This document shows positions 9,199 to 17,332 of a stretch of DNA of 64,000 bases, piece after piece. The stretch's first letter is position 1. Every line of letters begins with the position of its first letter. The DNA is from Pedobacter cryoconitis (lineage in GTDB: Bacteria > Bacteroidota > Bacteroidia > Sphingobacteriales > Sphingobacteriaceae), in NCBI RefSeq assembly GCF_003259615.1, contig NZ_QLLR01000004.1, positions 226,219 through 290,218 on the forward strand, in the 5' to 3' direction. Both the position numbers and the translations under genes were made by a program. Under the pieces are notes generated by a model. It was not told the DNA's origin and ran no database searches. It saw only the letters and a list, made by a program, of their open reading frames with translations.

Positions 9199-9901
9199 TC
9201 TTAATGTTTATCCTTTGTAAAAGAAAAGTATATTTGATTTCTGCGACCTTCCAATCTTCCTCAGTATCAATATCCTGAACTTCAGATTCTGGCATTTCAA
9301 AAGGCACCGTCCGATCAGTGAAAAGTTTTTTATGTCTCATAAAATCTTCGGTTTTCACAAAATAAAACTGGCCGCAGTCATGATAAGCAGGCTCTAAATC
9401 CTGAGATCTGGAATTCATATATTCAGGCCAGTTCATTTTTAATAAATCGTTATCAATTTTAAAAGATCTCAATATAGGAAAACCAAAACTTACAACTGGG
9501 ACAACAGAGTCAGCACCGCTTTCCAAAAGCTTATTATAAGCAGTCTTCAATTTTTCTGATGTTACGAAAGGGGCCGTTGGATAAATACAGCAACAATAAT
9601 TAAAATTATGACCAAGACTCTTATATTCATTCAAGACTTCAGAGATAACATTTGCAGTAGTAGCAAAATCATTGGAATTCTCCTTAGATCTCATAAAAGG
9701 CACCGTAGCTCCAAGACTAAGCGCTATCGAGGCTATATCTTCATCATCTGTAGATACCATTATTTCATCGAAACAGCCCGCTATCAAAGCAGCATCTATT
9801 GAATATTTAATTATTGGATATCCAAGAAAATCTTTTACATTTTTTCGGGGAATACGCTTACTCCCTCCGCGTGCTGTAATAATTGCAATACATTTATTCA
9901 T
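9191..9901 (-). CDS. pseF: Pseudaminic acid cytidylyltransferase PseF
   Basis: A 236-residue CMP-sugar synthetase. The CTP-binding signature ARGGSKRIPRKN is at residues 10-21. Further conserved stretches are MVSTDDEDIA, FMRSKENSNDFATT, CCIYPTAPFVT and SRSQDLEPAYHDCGQFY, a combination typical of PseF rather than NeuA of sialic acid pathways. The enzyme would activate pseudaminic acid, or its modified form, with CTP for glycosyl transfer. The other five Pse enzymes are encoded between 11327 and 16079 in the same operon, which supports the specific name. The gene follows the PhyH gene by four bases. Confidence 0.88.
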   Translation of the reverse strand: MNKCIAIITARGGSKRIPRKNVKDFLGYPIIKYSIDAALIAGCFDEIMVSTDDEDIASIALSLGATVPFMRSKENSNDFATTANVISEVLNEYKSLGHNFNYCCCIYPTAPFVTSEKLKTAYNKLLESGADSVVPVVSFGFPILRSFKIDNDLLKMNWPEYMNSRSQDLEPAYHDCGQFYFVKTEDFMRHKKLFTDRTVPFEMPESEVQDIDTEEDWKVAEIKYTFLLQRINIKNV

Positions 9902-9905
9902 AAGA

Positions 9906-10766
9906 TCATCTATTAATACCTAATAAGTCCGACAACTTCTTAACAGGTATATCAGGCCGCAATTTTTTTCCGATTTCGAGGAATTTAGCACTGTTTTTTT
10001 GGATTAGACCAGGCATTATTATATATGGTGTCGATGTATTAAAAGTGAAAAACAAAGCCAATCTCCCCACTTTACATCTACTACCATAATGATAACATAT
10101 CGCCGGATCCACAAAGACAGATTCGCCAGCTTTCCCATAAAAATACTCAATCTTTCCAGTACCAAGCTCTTTTGAAAAAATTTCATCATTTATTCGTCTG
10201 ATTATGACCGATCGTTTCATCTTTTCGGAGTCCTTCTTACTTACAAATACAAATGGTCCCTGACTTAATTTTTCCACATCATTCAGATACATAATTGCAT
10301 GGAAAGATTTACTATCACCAAAATCTTTGTGCCAGTATTGACTTTCCCTTAACTTACCATCAGTTGGATAGCTATAAAGTACCTGCAAGCTTTCAAATAA
10401 AAGTTTTCCTCCAAAATAATCCATTGCAGGATCTAGTATATCCTTAGAAAATGCAAGTTTAATAACCGGATTATCTATAGTAATATCCTCGTCAAGTATA
10501 AGATTTGTAAATGGGGCACCAGTTGGCTTAGGAATGACGCCTACTATTCTACTTTCATAAATTGCTTTTATTTCCTCTAATACACTTGAAGATATCGAAG
10601 GTCCAGCACAAAAACCCTCTCTATTTATCACTCCTGTACTTTCTAACAATGCTGGCTCAGGCTTGACAAAAGACCGCCCATTAATATTGAATAGCATTTT
10701 AAACTTACGAAGAACAACTAAATGTGCTCTTAAATAATTGATTCTATACTTTATTTCTTTTATCAT
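9906..10766 (-). CDS. PhyH-type 2-oxoglutarate/Fe(II) dioxygenase
   Basis: A 286-residue protein with the metal triad of phytanoyl-CoA dioxygenase-like enzymes: H146 and D148 in YWHKDFGD and a distal H226 in AICYHYGSR, followed by R235 in GRLALFF, where 2-oxoglutarate is bound in this family. HAIMYLNDV and GPFVFV between the motifs also fit. The protein is cytoplasmic. It lies between pseF and an acyltransferase inside the pseudaminic acid block, so hydroxylation or oxidation of a sugar or its N-acyl group is a reasonable guess. No such step belongs to the known core Pse pathway, so this is inference. Confidence 0.7.
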   Translation of the reverse strand: MIKEIKYRINYLRAHLVVLRKFKMLFNINGRSFVKPEPALLESTGVINREGFCAGPSISSSVLEEIKAIYESRIVGVIPKPTGAPFTNLILDEDITIDNPVIKLAFSKDILDPAMDYFGGKLLFESLQVLYSYPTDGKLRESQYWHKDFGDSKSFHAIMYLNDVEKLSQGPFVFVSKKDSEKMKRSVIIRRINDEIFSKELGTGKIEYFYGKAGESVFVDPAICYHYGSRCKVGRLALFFTFNTSTPYIIMPGLIQKNSAKFLEIGKKLRPDIPVKKLSDLLGINR

Positions 10767-10792
10767 ATTAGGGATTTAATAATATTAACGAT

Positions 10793-11308
10793 TTATAAAT
10801 GAGAAACCCAGTCATAACTAATCTGTTCAGATATCTTTTTCGCAGGAATTCCAACGTATACACCAGGTTCGCTTATCGATTTGTTAACCAAAGACATTGA
10901 TCCAATCATTACATTATCACAAATTGTAACAGGGCCTAATATAATTGAACTTGTACCGATAACAACATTATCGCCTAATTCAAATACTTTCTGCTCTTTA
11001 TGCTTTTTTAAATAGAGTTCATCATTAGGAGAACGTCCACCAAATTTTACACCCGACATAATTACCACTCTACCTTTTGAAAAAACTCCGTTTCCTCCAA
11101 GCAATATTCCACTTGGATGCGTAATAGAGAGTTTATTTACATTAATAGAAAAAGACATAAGCTCGACTCCATAAATTATAAGCAAAAGACGATCCATAGT
11201 GCTACTAATAAACCTTCCTCCAATAGGCATTTTATAATAAAAAAAACGCGATACCTTTATATGTGTATTAATTTGCCACTCAATTTTAAAGATTTCTCTA
11301 AGCCCCAT
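10793..11308 (-). CDS. Left-handed beta-helix acyltransferase
   Basis: A 171-residue protein related to hexapeptide-repeat O- or N-acetyltransferases of the serine acetyltransferase and LPS-modification type. Imperfect hexapeptides run through GDNVVIGTSSIILGPVTI and DNVMIGSMSLVNKSI, ending with the common cap PGVYVGIPAKKI. The repeat region is short, so it probably works as a trimer. It is placed between the PhyH gene and pseI. Acetylation of pseudaminic acid or of the glycan repeat unit is plausible; the acceptor cannot be read from the sequence. Confidence 0.72.
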   Translation of the reverse strand: MGLREIFKIEWQINTHIKVSRFFYYKMPIGGRFISSTMDRLLLIIYGVELMSFSINVNKLSITHPSGILLGGNGVFSKGRVVIMSGVKFGGRSPNDELYLKKHKEQKVFELGDNVVIGTSSIILGPVTICDNVMIGSMSLVNKSISEPGVYVGIPAKKISEQISYDWVSHL

Positions 11309-11326
11309 GCAATAATTTAATAAATG

Positions 11327-12379
11327 TTATAATAAATCAAAAGTGAGTGCTGTACCACGTTTAACTGCTCTGTTTATTTTTTTTCCAATCATAGTTTCAA
11401 AATATTTAGGAGCAATACCCAAGCCTGGTCTGATAATTCGAATATTGGTTTCATTTATCACATCGCCTTCCTGCATATCCTGTACAATGTAAATAGAGCG
11501 TTTAAACATTAAACTTTTCTTTTCCGCTTCCATTATACCATAATTGACTTTTCCAATAGATAAAAATGCTCTTTCAGACTCCTCAACTAACATTTTAAAT
11601 TCAGAAGGTTCTAATGAAAATGCAGAATCTACTCCACCTTCAGATCTGTTTATTGTAAAATGCTTTTCAATAACCCTTGCACCAAAAGCAACAGAGGCCA
11701 CAGAAACACCTATACCTAAAGTATGATCTGATAAGCCTACGTGGCAATCAAAAAGCTCAGACATATGTGGAATAGTTAAAAGGTTCGTATTTTCGGGTGT
11801 CGCAGGATATGTACTTGTACATTTTAACAATACAAGTTCTTTACATCCATTTTTTCTTAACGTACGAACTGCAATTTCTATATCTGCTAATGTTGAGATA
11901 CCCGTTGACATGATAACAGGCTTACCAGTTTTAGCTACTTTTTTTAATAACGGAAGATGATTATTTTCAAAAGAAGCAATCTTATACACCGGTACATTTA
12001 ATTCTTCAAGAAAATCTACTGAAGAATCATCAAATGGGGTGCTAAAACAAATCATTCCTTTTTCCTTAGCCCGATCGAATAAAGCTTTATGCCATTCCCA
12101 AGGAGTATAAGCCTCCTGATAAAGCTCATATAGATTTCTATCTTTCCATAAAGAATTAGGATCTTCTATCCTAAATTCATCATGAGAGACGTTAATAGTT
12201 AAAGTATCTGCAGTATATGTTTGCAATTTAATCGCATGCGCTCCAGTCGCTGCGGCGGCATCAATAATAGAAAGTGCCTTATCTAGAGATTGATTATGGT
12301 TACCACTCATCTCAGCGATAATGAAAGGCTTATGTTCATTACCAATAGTGATATTTTCAATTTTTATATTGTCTTTCAT
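11327..12379 (-). CDS. pseI: Pseudaminic acid synthase PseI
   Basis: A 350-residue NeuB-family condensing enzyme that joins phosphoenolpyruvate with the 6-deoxy-altrose derivative to give pseudaminic acid. FIIAEMSGNHNQS near the N terminus and KLQTYTADT are the expected NeuB-fold motifs, and STGISTLADIE is also typical. The C terminus is a SAF/antifreeze-like domain that ends in the region containing IIRPGLGI. Length is standard. The gene is two bases downstream of pseH, which indicates co-translation. PseI is preferred over NeuB or LegI because pseB, pseC, pseG and pseH adjoin. Confidence 0.9.
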   Translation of the reverse strand: MKDNIKIENITIGNEHKPFIIAEMSGNHNQSLDKALSIIDAAAATGAHAIKLQTYTADTLTINVSHDEFRIEDPNSLWKDRNLYELYQEAYTPWEWHKALFDRAKEKGMICFSTPFDDSSVDFLEELNVPVYKIASFENNHLPLLKKVAKTGKPVIMSTGISTLADIEIAVRTLRKNGCKELVLLKCTSTYPATPENTNLLTIPHMSELFDCHVGLSDHTLGIGVSVASVAFGARVIEKHFTINRSEGGVDSAFSLEPSEFKMLVEESERAFLSIGKVNYGIMEAEKKSLMFKRSIYIVQDMQEGDVINETNIRIIRPGLGIAPKYFETMIGKKINRAVKRGTALTFDLL

Positions 12380-12381
12380 AA

Positions 12382-12843
12382 TTAAGCTTTATAAAGAATA
12401 TAACTAGGAATAGTTTTTATAGTTTCTTCTCTTAAATTAAAAAATCCTGCTTTTAAAAAGCTGTGGTAAGAAGATTGATTGATTTTAAATATGTATGCAA
12501 TGATTGTATATCCTTTATTCTTAAGTAAAAAGTCATCTGAAGCAATTCTGATTATTTTAGCTGCATATCCTTTTTTACGATGTTCGACATCTACTGAAAT
12601 ACTAATTAATGCGGTCTGGCTATCAGTGATATCAATTCGAACCTGACCAATCGGTATATCTTCTTCATTTTTAAATAGGTAAAAAGAACAATGAATATTC
12701 GAAATCCCTTGTTTAAACCAATTCACATGATCATTATATGAAATTTGGAGTTGTTGGTAAGAATTTTCTCTAGTTACTGAATCATTTGCCCATTTAAAAA
12801 AGAGGTCTACATCCTGTTCAGTTGCGAATCTATGTGTTAACAT
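12382..12843 (-). CDS. pseH: PseH-like N-acetyltransferase
   Basis: A 153-residue GNAT protein. The acetyl-CoA loop region EHRKKGYAAKII matches the Q/R-x-x-G-x-A/G signature. The C-terminal FKINQSSYHSFLKAGF segment is frequent in PseH proteins (asparagine, serine, then KAGF). It should acetylate the 4-amino group formed by PseC. The gene overlaps pseG by seven bases and pseI follows after two bases. The general GNAT call is firm; PseH is from position in the pathway block. Confidence 0.82.
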   Translation of the reverse strand: MLTHRFATEQDVDLFFKWANDSVTRENSYQQLQISYNDHVNWFKQGISNIHCSFYLFKNEEDIPIGQVRIDITDSQTALISISVDVEHRKKGYAAKIIRIASDDFLLKNKGYTIIAYIFKINQSSYHSFLKAGFFNLREETIKTIPSYILYKA

Positions 12844-13874
12844 CTTGAAAGCAATTTAAATTGGTTCAATATTCTTTCATTTGATTTACCATCAATAACT
12901 AAACGCTGATTCTTCATAATTTCACTAATTATATTAACCTTTGACATTCTATTAATCACAGCCGCAATTTCTCCTACCTCAATAGTATTAAAATTCCCTA
13001 GTGAAATACAGCAATTATCTTTAATTAGTTGGTCGTGAATCCCACTTTGATTCTCAGCAGTCATTCCAGTTAATAATCCAGATGTGACGCAGCATACTTC
13101 TAGTGAAATTGAACTTGAAGGGCAAATACACAAGTCAGAAATAGATATGTATTTAATCATCTCTTTGGAATTAATATTTTGAAGTAATTTTATATTAGTA
13201 CCATTCTGATACGATTCAATGAGCATATTTAAATCCTCAAGATATGAATAAGCAGCACCAATAATTACAATTATATCTTTAAATAAACCAGATTGTATAC
13301 AGCCTTTTAGAACTTTCATAGTAGTATTATATGGATCTGCCCCCCCCATACAAATAAAAGCAGTTTTAATTTGACTTATATTTTTTATCTTTTTAGCAGC
13401 ATTTAAAAAATCCAGACGGACTATTAAGTATTTAAATCCAGTAAGAATTTTAACATGCGTCTCTCTCTTATATTTATCTATTACTGCGTCATTTCCATGA
13501 TTAATAACTAGATCAGCACAAAAATCAGCATCCGCAAGATCATCAATCATAACCATTTTATATACGATGCTTTTTATATGTTTTTGATAATCAAGATCAA
13601 AATGATAACCATCAGCCACAAAAATATCACTATCACTAAGAAATTGATCCAATTCTGATAATTCCTCAGTTTTGCAAGATGAGGTTAACACTATTAATTC
13701 TCCAAAAGTTTCAATAATGATTTTAAGAGATGCATCCGGCAATGTTACTGCAAAGGCAAAAATAAAATCCTCCTTTAACATTTCTGATAATGCTATACAT
13801 CGCATAATATGCCCAAGACCGATCTGTCCATTTCCATCAGCCCTAAAAATGACTCTATTTTTCGAAAAACTCAT
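12837..13874 (-). CDS. pseG: UDP-sugar hydrolase PseG
   Basis: A 345-residue GT-B-fold hydrolase that removes UDP from the 2,4-diacetamido intermediate in the pseudaminic pathway. The N terminus FRADGNGQIGLGHIMRC has the glycine-rich loop with the catalytic histidine of PseG. CMGGADPYN in the middle and the PSSSISLEVC segment near residue 265 match the UDP-binding half. It overlaps pseC by 20 bases. The length agrees with the family. Confidence 0.87.
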   Translation of the reverse strand: MSFSKNRVIFRADGNGQIGLGHIMRCIALSEMLKEDFIFAFAVTLPDASLKIIIETFGELIVLTSSCKTEELSELDQFLSDSDIFVADGYHFDLDYQKHIKSIVYKMVMIDDLADADFCADLVINHGNDAVIDKYKRETHVKILTGFKYLIVRLDFLNAAKKIKNISQIKTAFICMGGADPYNTTMKVLKGCIQSGLFKDIIVIIGAAYSYLEDLNMLIESYQNGTNIKLLQNINSKEMIKYISISDLCICPSSSISLEVCCVTSGLLTGMTAENQSGIHDQLIKDNCCISLGNFNTIEVGEIAAVINRMSKVNIISEIMKNQRLVIDGKSNERILNQFKLLSRC

Positions 13875-15066
13875 TAATACTATTAATTACATATTGCTGT
13901 TCTTCATCGTTTAATGTTGGATACATAGGAAGACTAAGACATTGTTTATAATACTCTTCAGCATCCTCCATATCTCCCTCTTTCCAACCAAACTGTCTAT
14001 AATAAGGCATCAGATGCAGAGGTATATAATGAATTTGCGCGTAAATATTCTTTTCTCTAAGATAATTATATAGCCCCAACCTATCTTTAACAAGAATGAT
14101 GTACAAATGATAAGCATGAGAAAATGATTCATCCTTTTTTAACTCATTTGCCTTAGAAACCACATTTTTATGCCCATCAAATGCTATATCATAATTTAAG
14201 GCGATTTCTTTTCTTCTAATTAACCCAACATCAGCTTTTTGCAACTGAGTTATTCCCAAAGCTGCCTGCATATCGGTAAGTCTGTAATTATATCCCAATT
14301 CCTGCAACTCCATGTACCAATTGGGATATTTATGAGCAGATTTATCTCCACCATTAGCAAATTCCATTGAATTTTGGAAAAGAGCACTCTGGTTAGTGAT
14401 ACCGTGAGTACGGTATATCAATAATGCATCATATAGTTCTTTATTATTAGTGGTTATCATCCCTCCTTCTGCTGTTGCGATATGCTTAACAGGATGAAAT
14501 GAAAATATTGCTAAATCAGCATATTTTCCATTACCACAGTTTTGAATATTTCTTTTTTCATCAACAAAATAAGCACCTGGTGCATGACAAGCATCTTCTA
14601 TTATCCACAAACCAAACTCATCTGCCAGCTTTCTAAGTACCTCTAGATTAACAGGCCTTCCAGCAAAGTCCACAGGAATTATACCCTTAAAAGTCCCTCT
14701 TGGTGACTTTTCAAGAAGCAATCTTACTTTTGGAATATCTATTAAAAGAGTATTTGGATCAATATCAGAAAAAACAACTTCTCCTCCGCAGTAACGGATA
14801 CAGTTAGCTGAAGCTGAAAAAGTAATTGGAGTGGTAATAACTTTATCTCCTTCAGAAATCCCTATCGCTAATGCACATAAATGTAATGCTGCGGTGCCAT
14901 TAGATACAGCTACAGCATATTTACACCCAATATAACTTGCAAAGTTTTTTTCAAATTCAAGAACTTTAGGTCCCTGAGTTAAAAAATCAGACTTTAACGT
15001 TTCGATAACAGCCAGAATATCATCTTCAGTAATATTCTGGCGACCATAAGGAATAATTTTTTCCAT
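13855..15066 (-). CDS. pseC: UDP-4-amino-4,6-dideoxy-altrose transaminase PseC
   Basis: A 403-residue PLP enzyme of the DegT family. The cofactor lysine is K194 in SFHPVKHIATAEGGM, the motif typical of PseC. IPYGRQNI at the N terminus, VSNGTAALHL and IIEDACHAPGA are also diagnostic. It aminates the 4-keto product of PseB, using glutamate. pseB lies two bases upstream and pseG overlaps its end. The second DegT protein at 6939-8249 has a different active-site context (YHKHIHTGEGG) and is not a duplicate of this gene. Confidence 0.9.
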   Translation of the reverse strand: MEKIIPYGRQNITEDDILAVIETLKSDFLTQGPKVLEFEKNFASYIGCKYAVAVSNGTAALHLCALAIGISEGDKVITTPITFSASANCIRYCGGEVVFSDIDPNTLLIDIPKVRLLLEKSPRGTFKGIIPVDFAGRPVNLEVLRKLADEFGLWIIEDACHAPGAYFVDEKRNIQNCGNGKYADLAIFSFHPVKHIATAEGGMITTNNKELYDALLIYRTHGITNQSALFQNSMEFANGGDKSAHKYPNWYMELQELGYNYRLTDMQAALGITQLQKADVGLIRRKEIALNYDIAFDGHKNVVSKANELKKDESFSHAYHLYIILVKDRLGLYNYLREKNIYAQIHYIPLHLMPYYRQFGWKEGDMEDAEEYYKQCLSLPMYPTLNDEEQQYVINSINEFFEK

Positions 15067-15068
15067 AA

Positions 15069-16079
15069 CTAAACTACAAAATTAGGATCAACGTGTTCCT
15101 TTATTAAGGTTCTCAAGCTCTCTACGGTTTCCCACTCAGTGTTTTCACCAGAATTATATTTGAACCCCTCTACTACTTTACTTGCATTAAATGTTTTAAT
15201 AAAATCTTCTATATCCCAGTTTGTGGTCTGAGGAACAATGACATAATATTTCCCTAAGTCATATGTGTAGAAGGAATCAGATTCAGTAATCATTTCTTCA
15301 TGGATTTTCTCTCCAGGTCTGATTCCGATAACTTTATGTTCACATTCAGGTCCAATTGCCTTGGCAATATCTAGTATTTTGTATGATGGTATTTTAGGAA
15401 CAAATATCTCTCCACCCCATGCTGTCTCTAAAGCATGCAATACCATATCAACACCACCATCCAGTGAAATGTTAAAACGAGTCATATTTTCGACTGTAAT
15501 TGGCAAAACACCCTCTTTTTTTCTTTTCATAAAAAAAGGAATTACAGATCCATTAGACCCCATTACATTTCCGTATCTAACAACCGAAAATTTTATCGGA
15601 TTGTTTCCTTTAATATTATTAGCAGCTACAAAAAGTTTATCTGAAGCGAGCTTTGTTGCTCCATATAAATTAATGGGTGCTGCCGCTTTATCTGTTGACA
15701 GTGCAACAACATGCTGAACTTCAGAATCCAAAGCAGCATTAATGATATTTTCAGCTCCGTTAATATTAGTTTTCACACATTCCATCGGATTATACTCCGC
15801 AATTGGGACATGCTTCATAGCAGCTGCATGAATTATATAATCGATACCCCTAAAAGCTCTTTTCAAACGATCCTGATCCCTAACATCACCTATAAAGAAT
15901 CTAACCTGAGGATATTTATTTTCAGGATATTCCTGAGCCATTTCAAATTGCTTTTGCTCATCTCTTGAAAAAATCACCAATCTTTTTATATCTGGCCATT
16001 CGGCTAAAATTCTTTTGGTAAGTGCCTTTCCTAATGATCCGGTTCCTCCTGTTATGAGTATTGATTTATTATTTAACAT
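15069..16079 (-). CDS. pseB: UDP-GlcNAc 4,6-dehydratase/5-epimerase PseB
   Basis: A 336-residue short-chain dehydratase that makes the first committed intermediate of pseudaminic acid from UDP-GlcNAc. The NAD loop GGTGSLG is at residues 11-17, AAAMKHVP is present, and the catalytic set K131 (STDKA) with Y139 and K143 (YGATK) is as in PseB/FlaA1 proteins. A FSRDEQKQFEM segment is highly typical. It is the first gene of the Pse block, 94 bases downstream of the wzz-like gene. Confidence 0.92.
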   Translation of the reverse strand: MLNNKSILITGGTGSLGKALTKRILAEWPDIKRLVIFSRDEQKQFEMAQEYPENKYPQVRFFIGDVRDQDRLKRAFRGIDYIIHAAAMKHVPIAEYNPMECVKTNINGAENIINAALDSEVQHVVALSTDKAAAPINLYGATKLASDKLFVAANNIKGNNPIKFSVVRYGNVMGSNGSVIPFFMKRKKEGVLPITVENMTRFNISLDGGVDMVLHALETAWGGEIFVPKIPSYKILDIAKAIGPECEHKVIGIRPGEKIHEEMITESDSFYTYDLGKYYVIVPQTTNWDIEDFIKTFNASKVVEGFKYNSGENTEWETVESLRTLIKEHVDPNFVV

Positions 16080-16173
16080 ATTATTATATCTTTTTTCTAT
16101 TAATGATGTTGTTGAGATAGGTATTTATCACTTCTTAAGTCGTTAAGAATAATTTCCTGAAACCCACAGATAT

Positions 16174-17271
16174 TTATTTATCAATTACATTCTGCAAAAA
16201 TCTTTTAACAGATAAAAAAAATACCGTTAAAAATCCGAACAGTAGACTTCCCAATATTATTCCTTTAAGCTTTCCAAATTTTTCCTTCTGTAAAGGAAAT
16301 ATAGGTTGATCTATTACCTGTATTAAAGGTACTTCCTTTCTTAATGAGATCTTTGACAATTCTAAGTTTTTCACCAATTCGCTCAATATAGCTTTATTAG
16401 TTTCAACAGAGAATTGAGATCGCTGCACAGGGGCAACGCGCTGTAACTGCCTCGTCGGATTCAAATTAGGGGTAGCATCATTAATGGCTGCAGCTGCATA
16501 TATTGAACCATTCATTGCGCTACGAACAGAGTCCACTTTCTGCTGAAGTATAAATACATTTTCCAGTGACTTTTTTGTTTTCGTCTGTACATAAAAATCA
16601 TTTACTTTTTTTACAATCTGGTCATTAAAAACCTTTGCGAAAAATTCATCGGGCGCTTTAACCTCGGTTATAATAAGGCTTAATTTTTTATCTGGTTTAT
16701 CAACTTTCAGATAATTTTTACTGATATCGGAGACTATAACACCTAAAATACTATCTTTTAACCGGTCTCGATGCAACATACTACTATCTAAATTTAAGGC
16801 ACTAAACCGAAGTTCTTTTAATTCTGGGATTTCATTCCATTGCTCCTTGAGTCCATTGAAAGTAATATAATAATCGATTAGCAATTGTTTCCTGCCATTG
16901 CTATCTACTTCAGTCAGTAATGTTTTCTCGATCATTGTTCTGGACTTATACAATCCTAATATATTATCCCCTTGGAATATACCACTACTTCCCCCGCCAA
17001 CGTCAATCCCGACCATAGAAGCAAGTCCAGCATATTGTCCCATCCCACCTCCTTTATCACCGTCTTCTAAAACAAAACTCGTTGTTGCTGTATAAATAGG
17101 TTTCTTTAAGTAGGAGTATGTGAATCCCAAAATCCCACCCAAAAGGCTTATAGAAACAATTATAATCCATTTAGATAACAAGTACTTTCGTAACTCAATA
17201 AACACGCTGATAATTTCAGCTAATGAAATATCCTCAGATTCCTTACTGTGTGTAATAATTTTCTCTTCCAT
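16174..17271 (-). CDS. Wzz/chain-length determinant family protein
   Basis: A polysaccharide co-polymerase of the inner membrane, 365 residues from the chosen start. I use the ATG at 17271, since the longer frame opens with TTG at 17286 and a GGAAAA sequence lies just upstream of the ATG. There is one N-terminal membrane segment (IIVSISLLGGILGFTYSYL), a periplasmic domain with KKPIYTATTSFVLE typical of Wzz, and a second C-terminal segment after the PLQKEK loop (PIFPLQKEKFGKLKG). No tyrosine kinase domain is fused. It regulates chain length together with the Wza-like protein encoded 61 bases upstream. Confidence 0.85.
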   Translation of the reverse strand: MEEKIITHSKESEDISLAEIISVFIELRKYLLSKWIIIVSISLLGGILGFTYSYLKKPIYTATTSFVLEDGDKGGGMGQYAGLASMVGIDVGGGSSGIFQGDNILGLYKSRTMIEKTLLTEVDSNGRKQLLIDYYITFNGLKEQWNEIPELKELRFSALNLDSSMLHRDRLKDSILGVIVSDISKNYLKVDKPDKKLSLIITEVKAPDEFFAKVFNDQIVKKVNDFYVQTKTKKSLENVFILQQKVDSVRSAMNGSIYAAAAINDATPNLNPTRQLQRVAPVQRSQFSVETNKAILSELVKNLELSKISLRKEVPLIQVIDQPIFPLQKEKFGKLKGIILGSLLFGFLTVFFLSVKRFLQNVIDK

Positions 17272-17332
17272 ACTATGCTTTTCCAAGCTTATCGCTCAAT
17301 CATTTAATAACAACTTCCAGCTTAAACCTTAA

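Noticed and set aside
9191..12379. Sialic or legionaminic acid pathway
   Set aside because: PseB, PseC, PseG, PseH and the PseF motifs fit the pseudaminic pathway better; no NeuC- or LegB-type gene is present.
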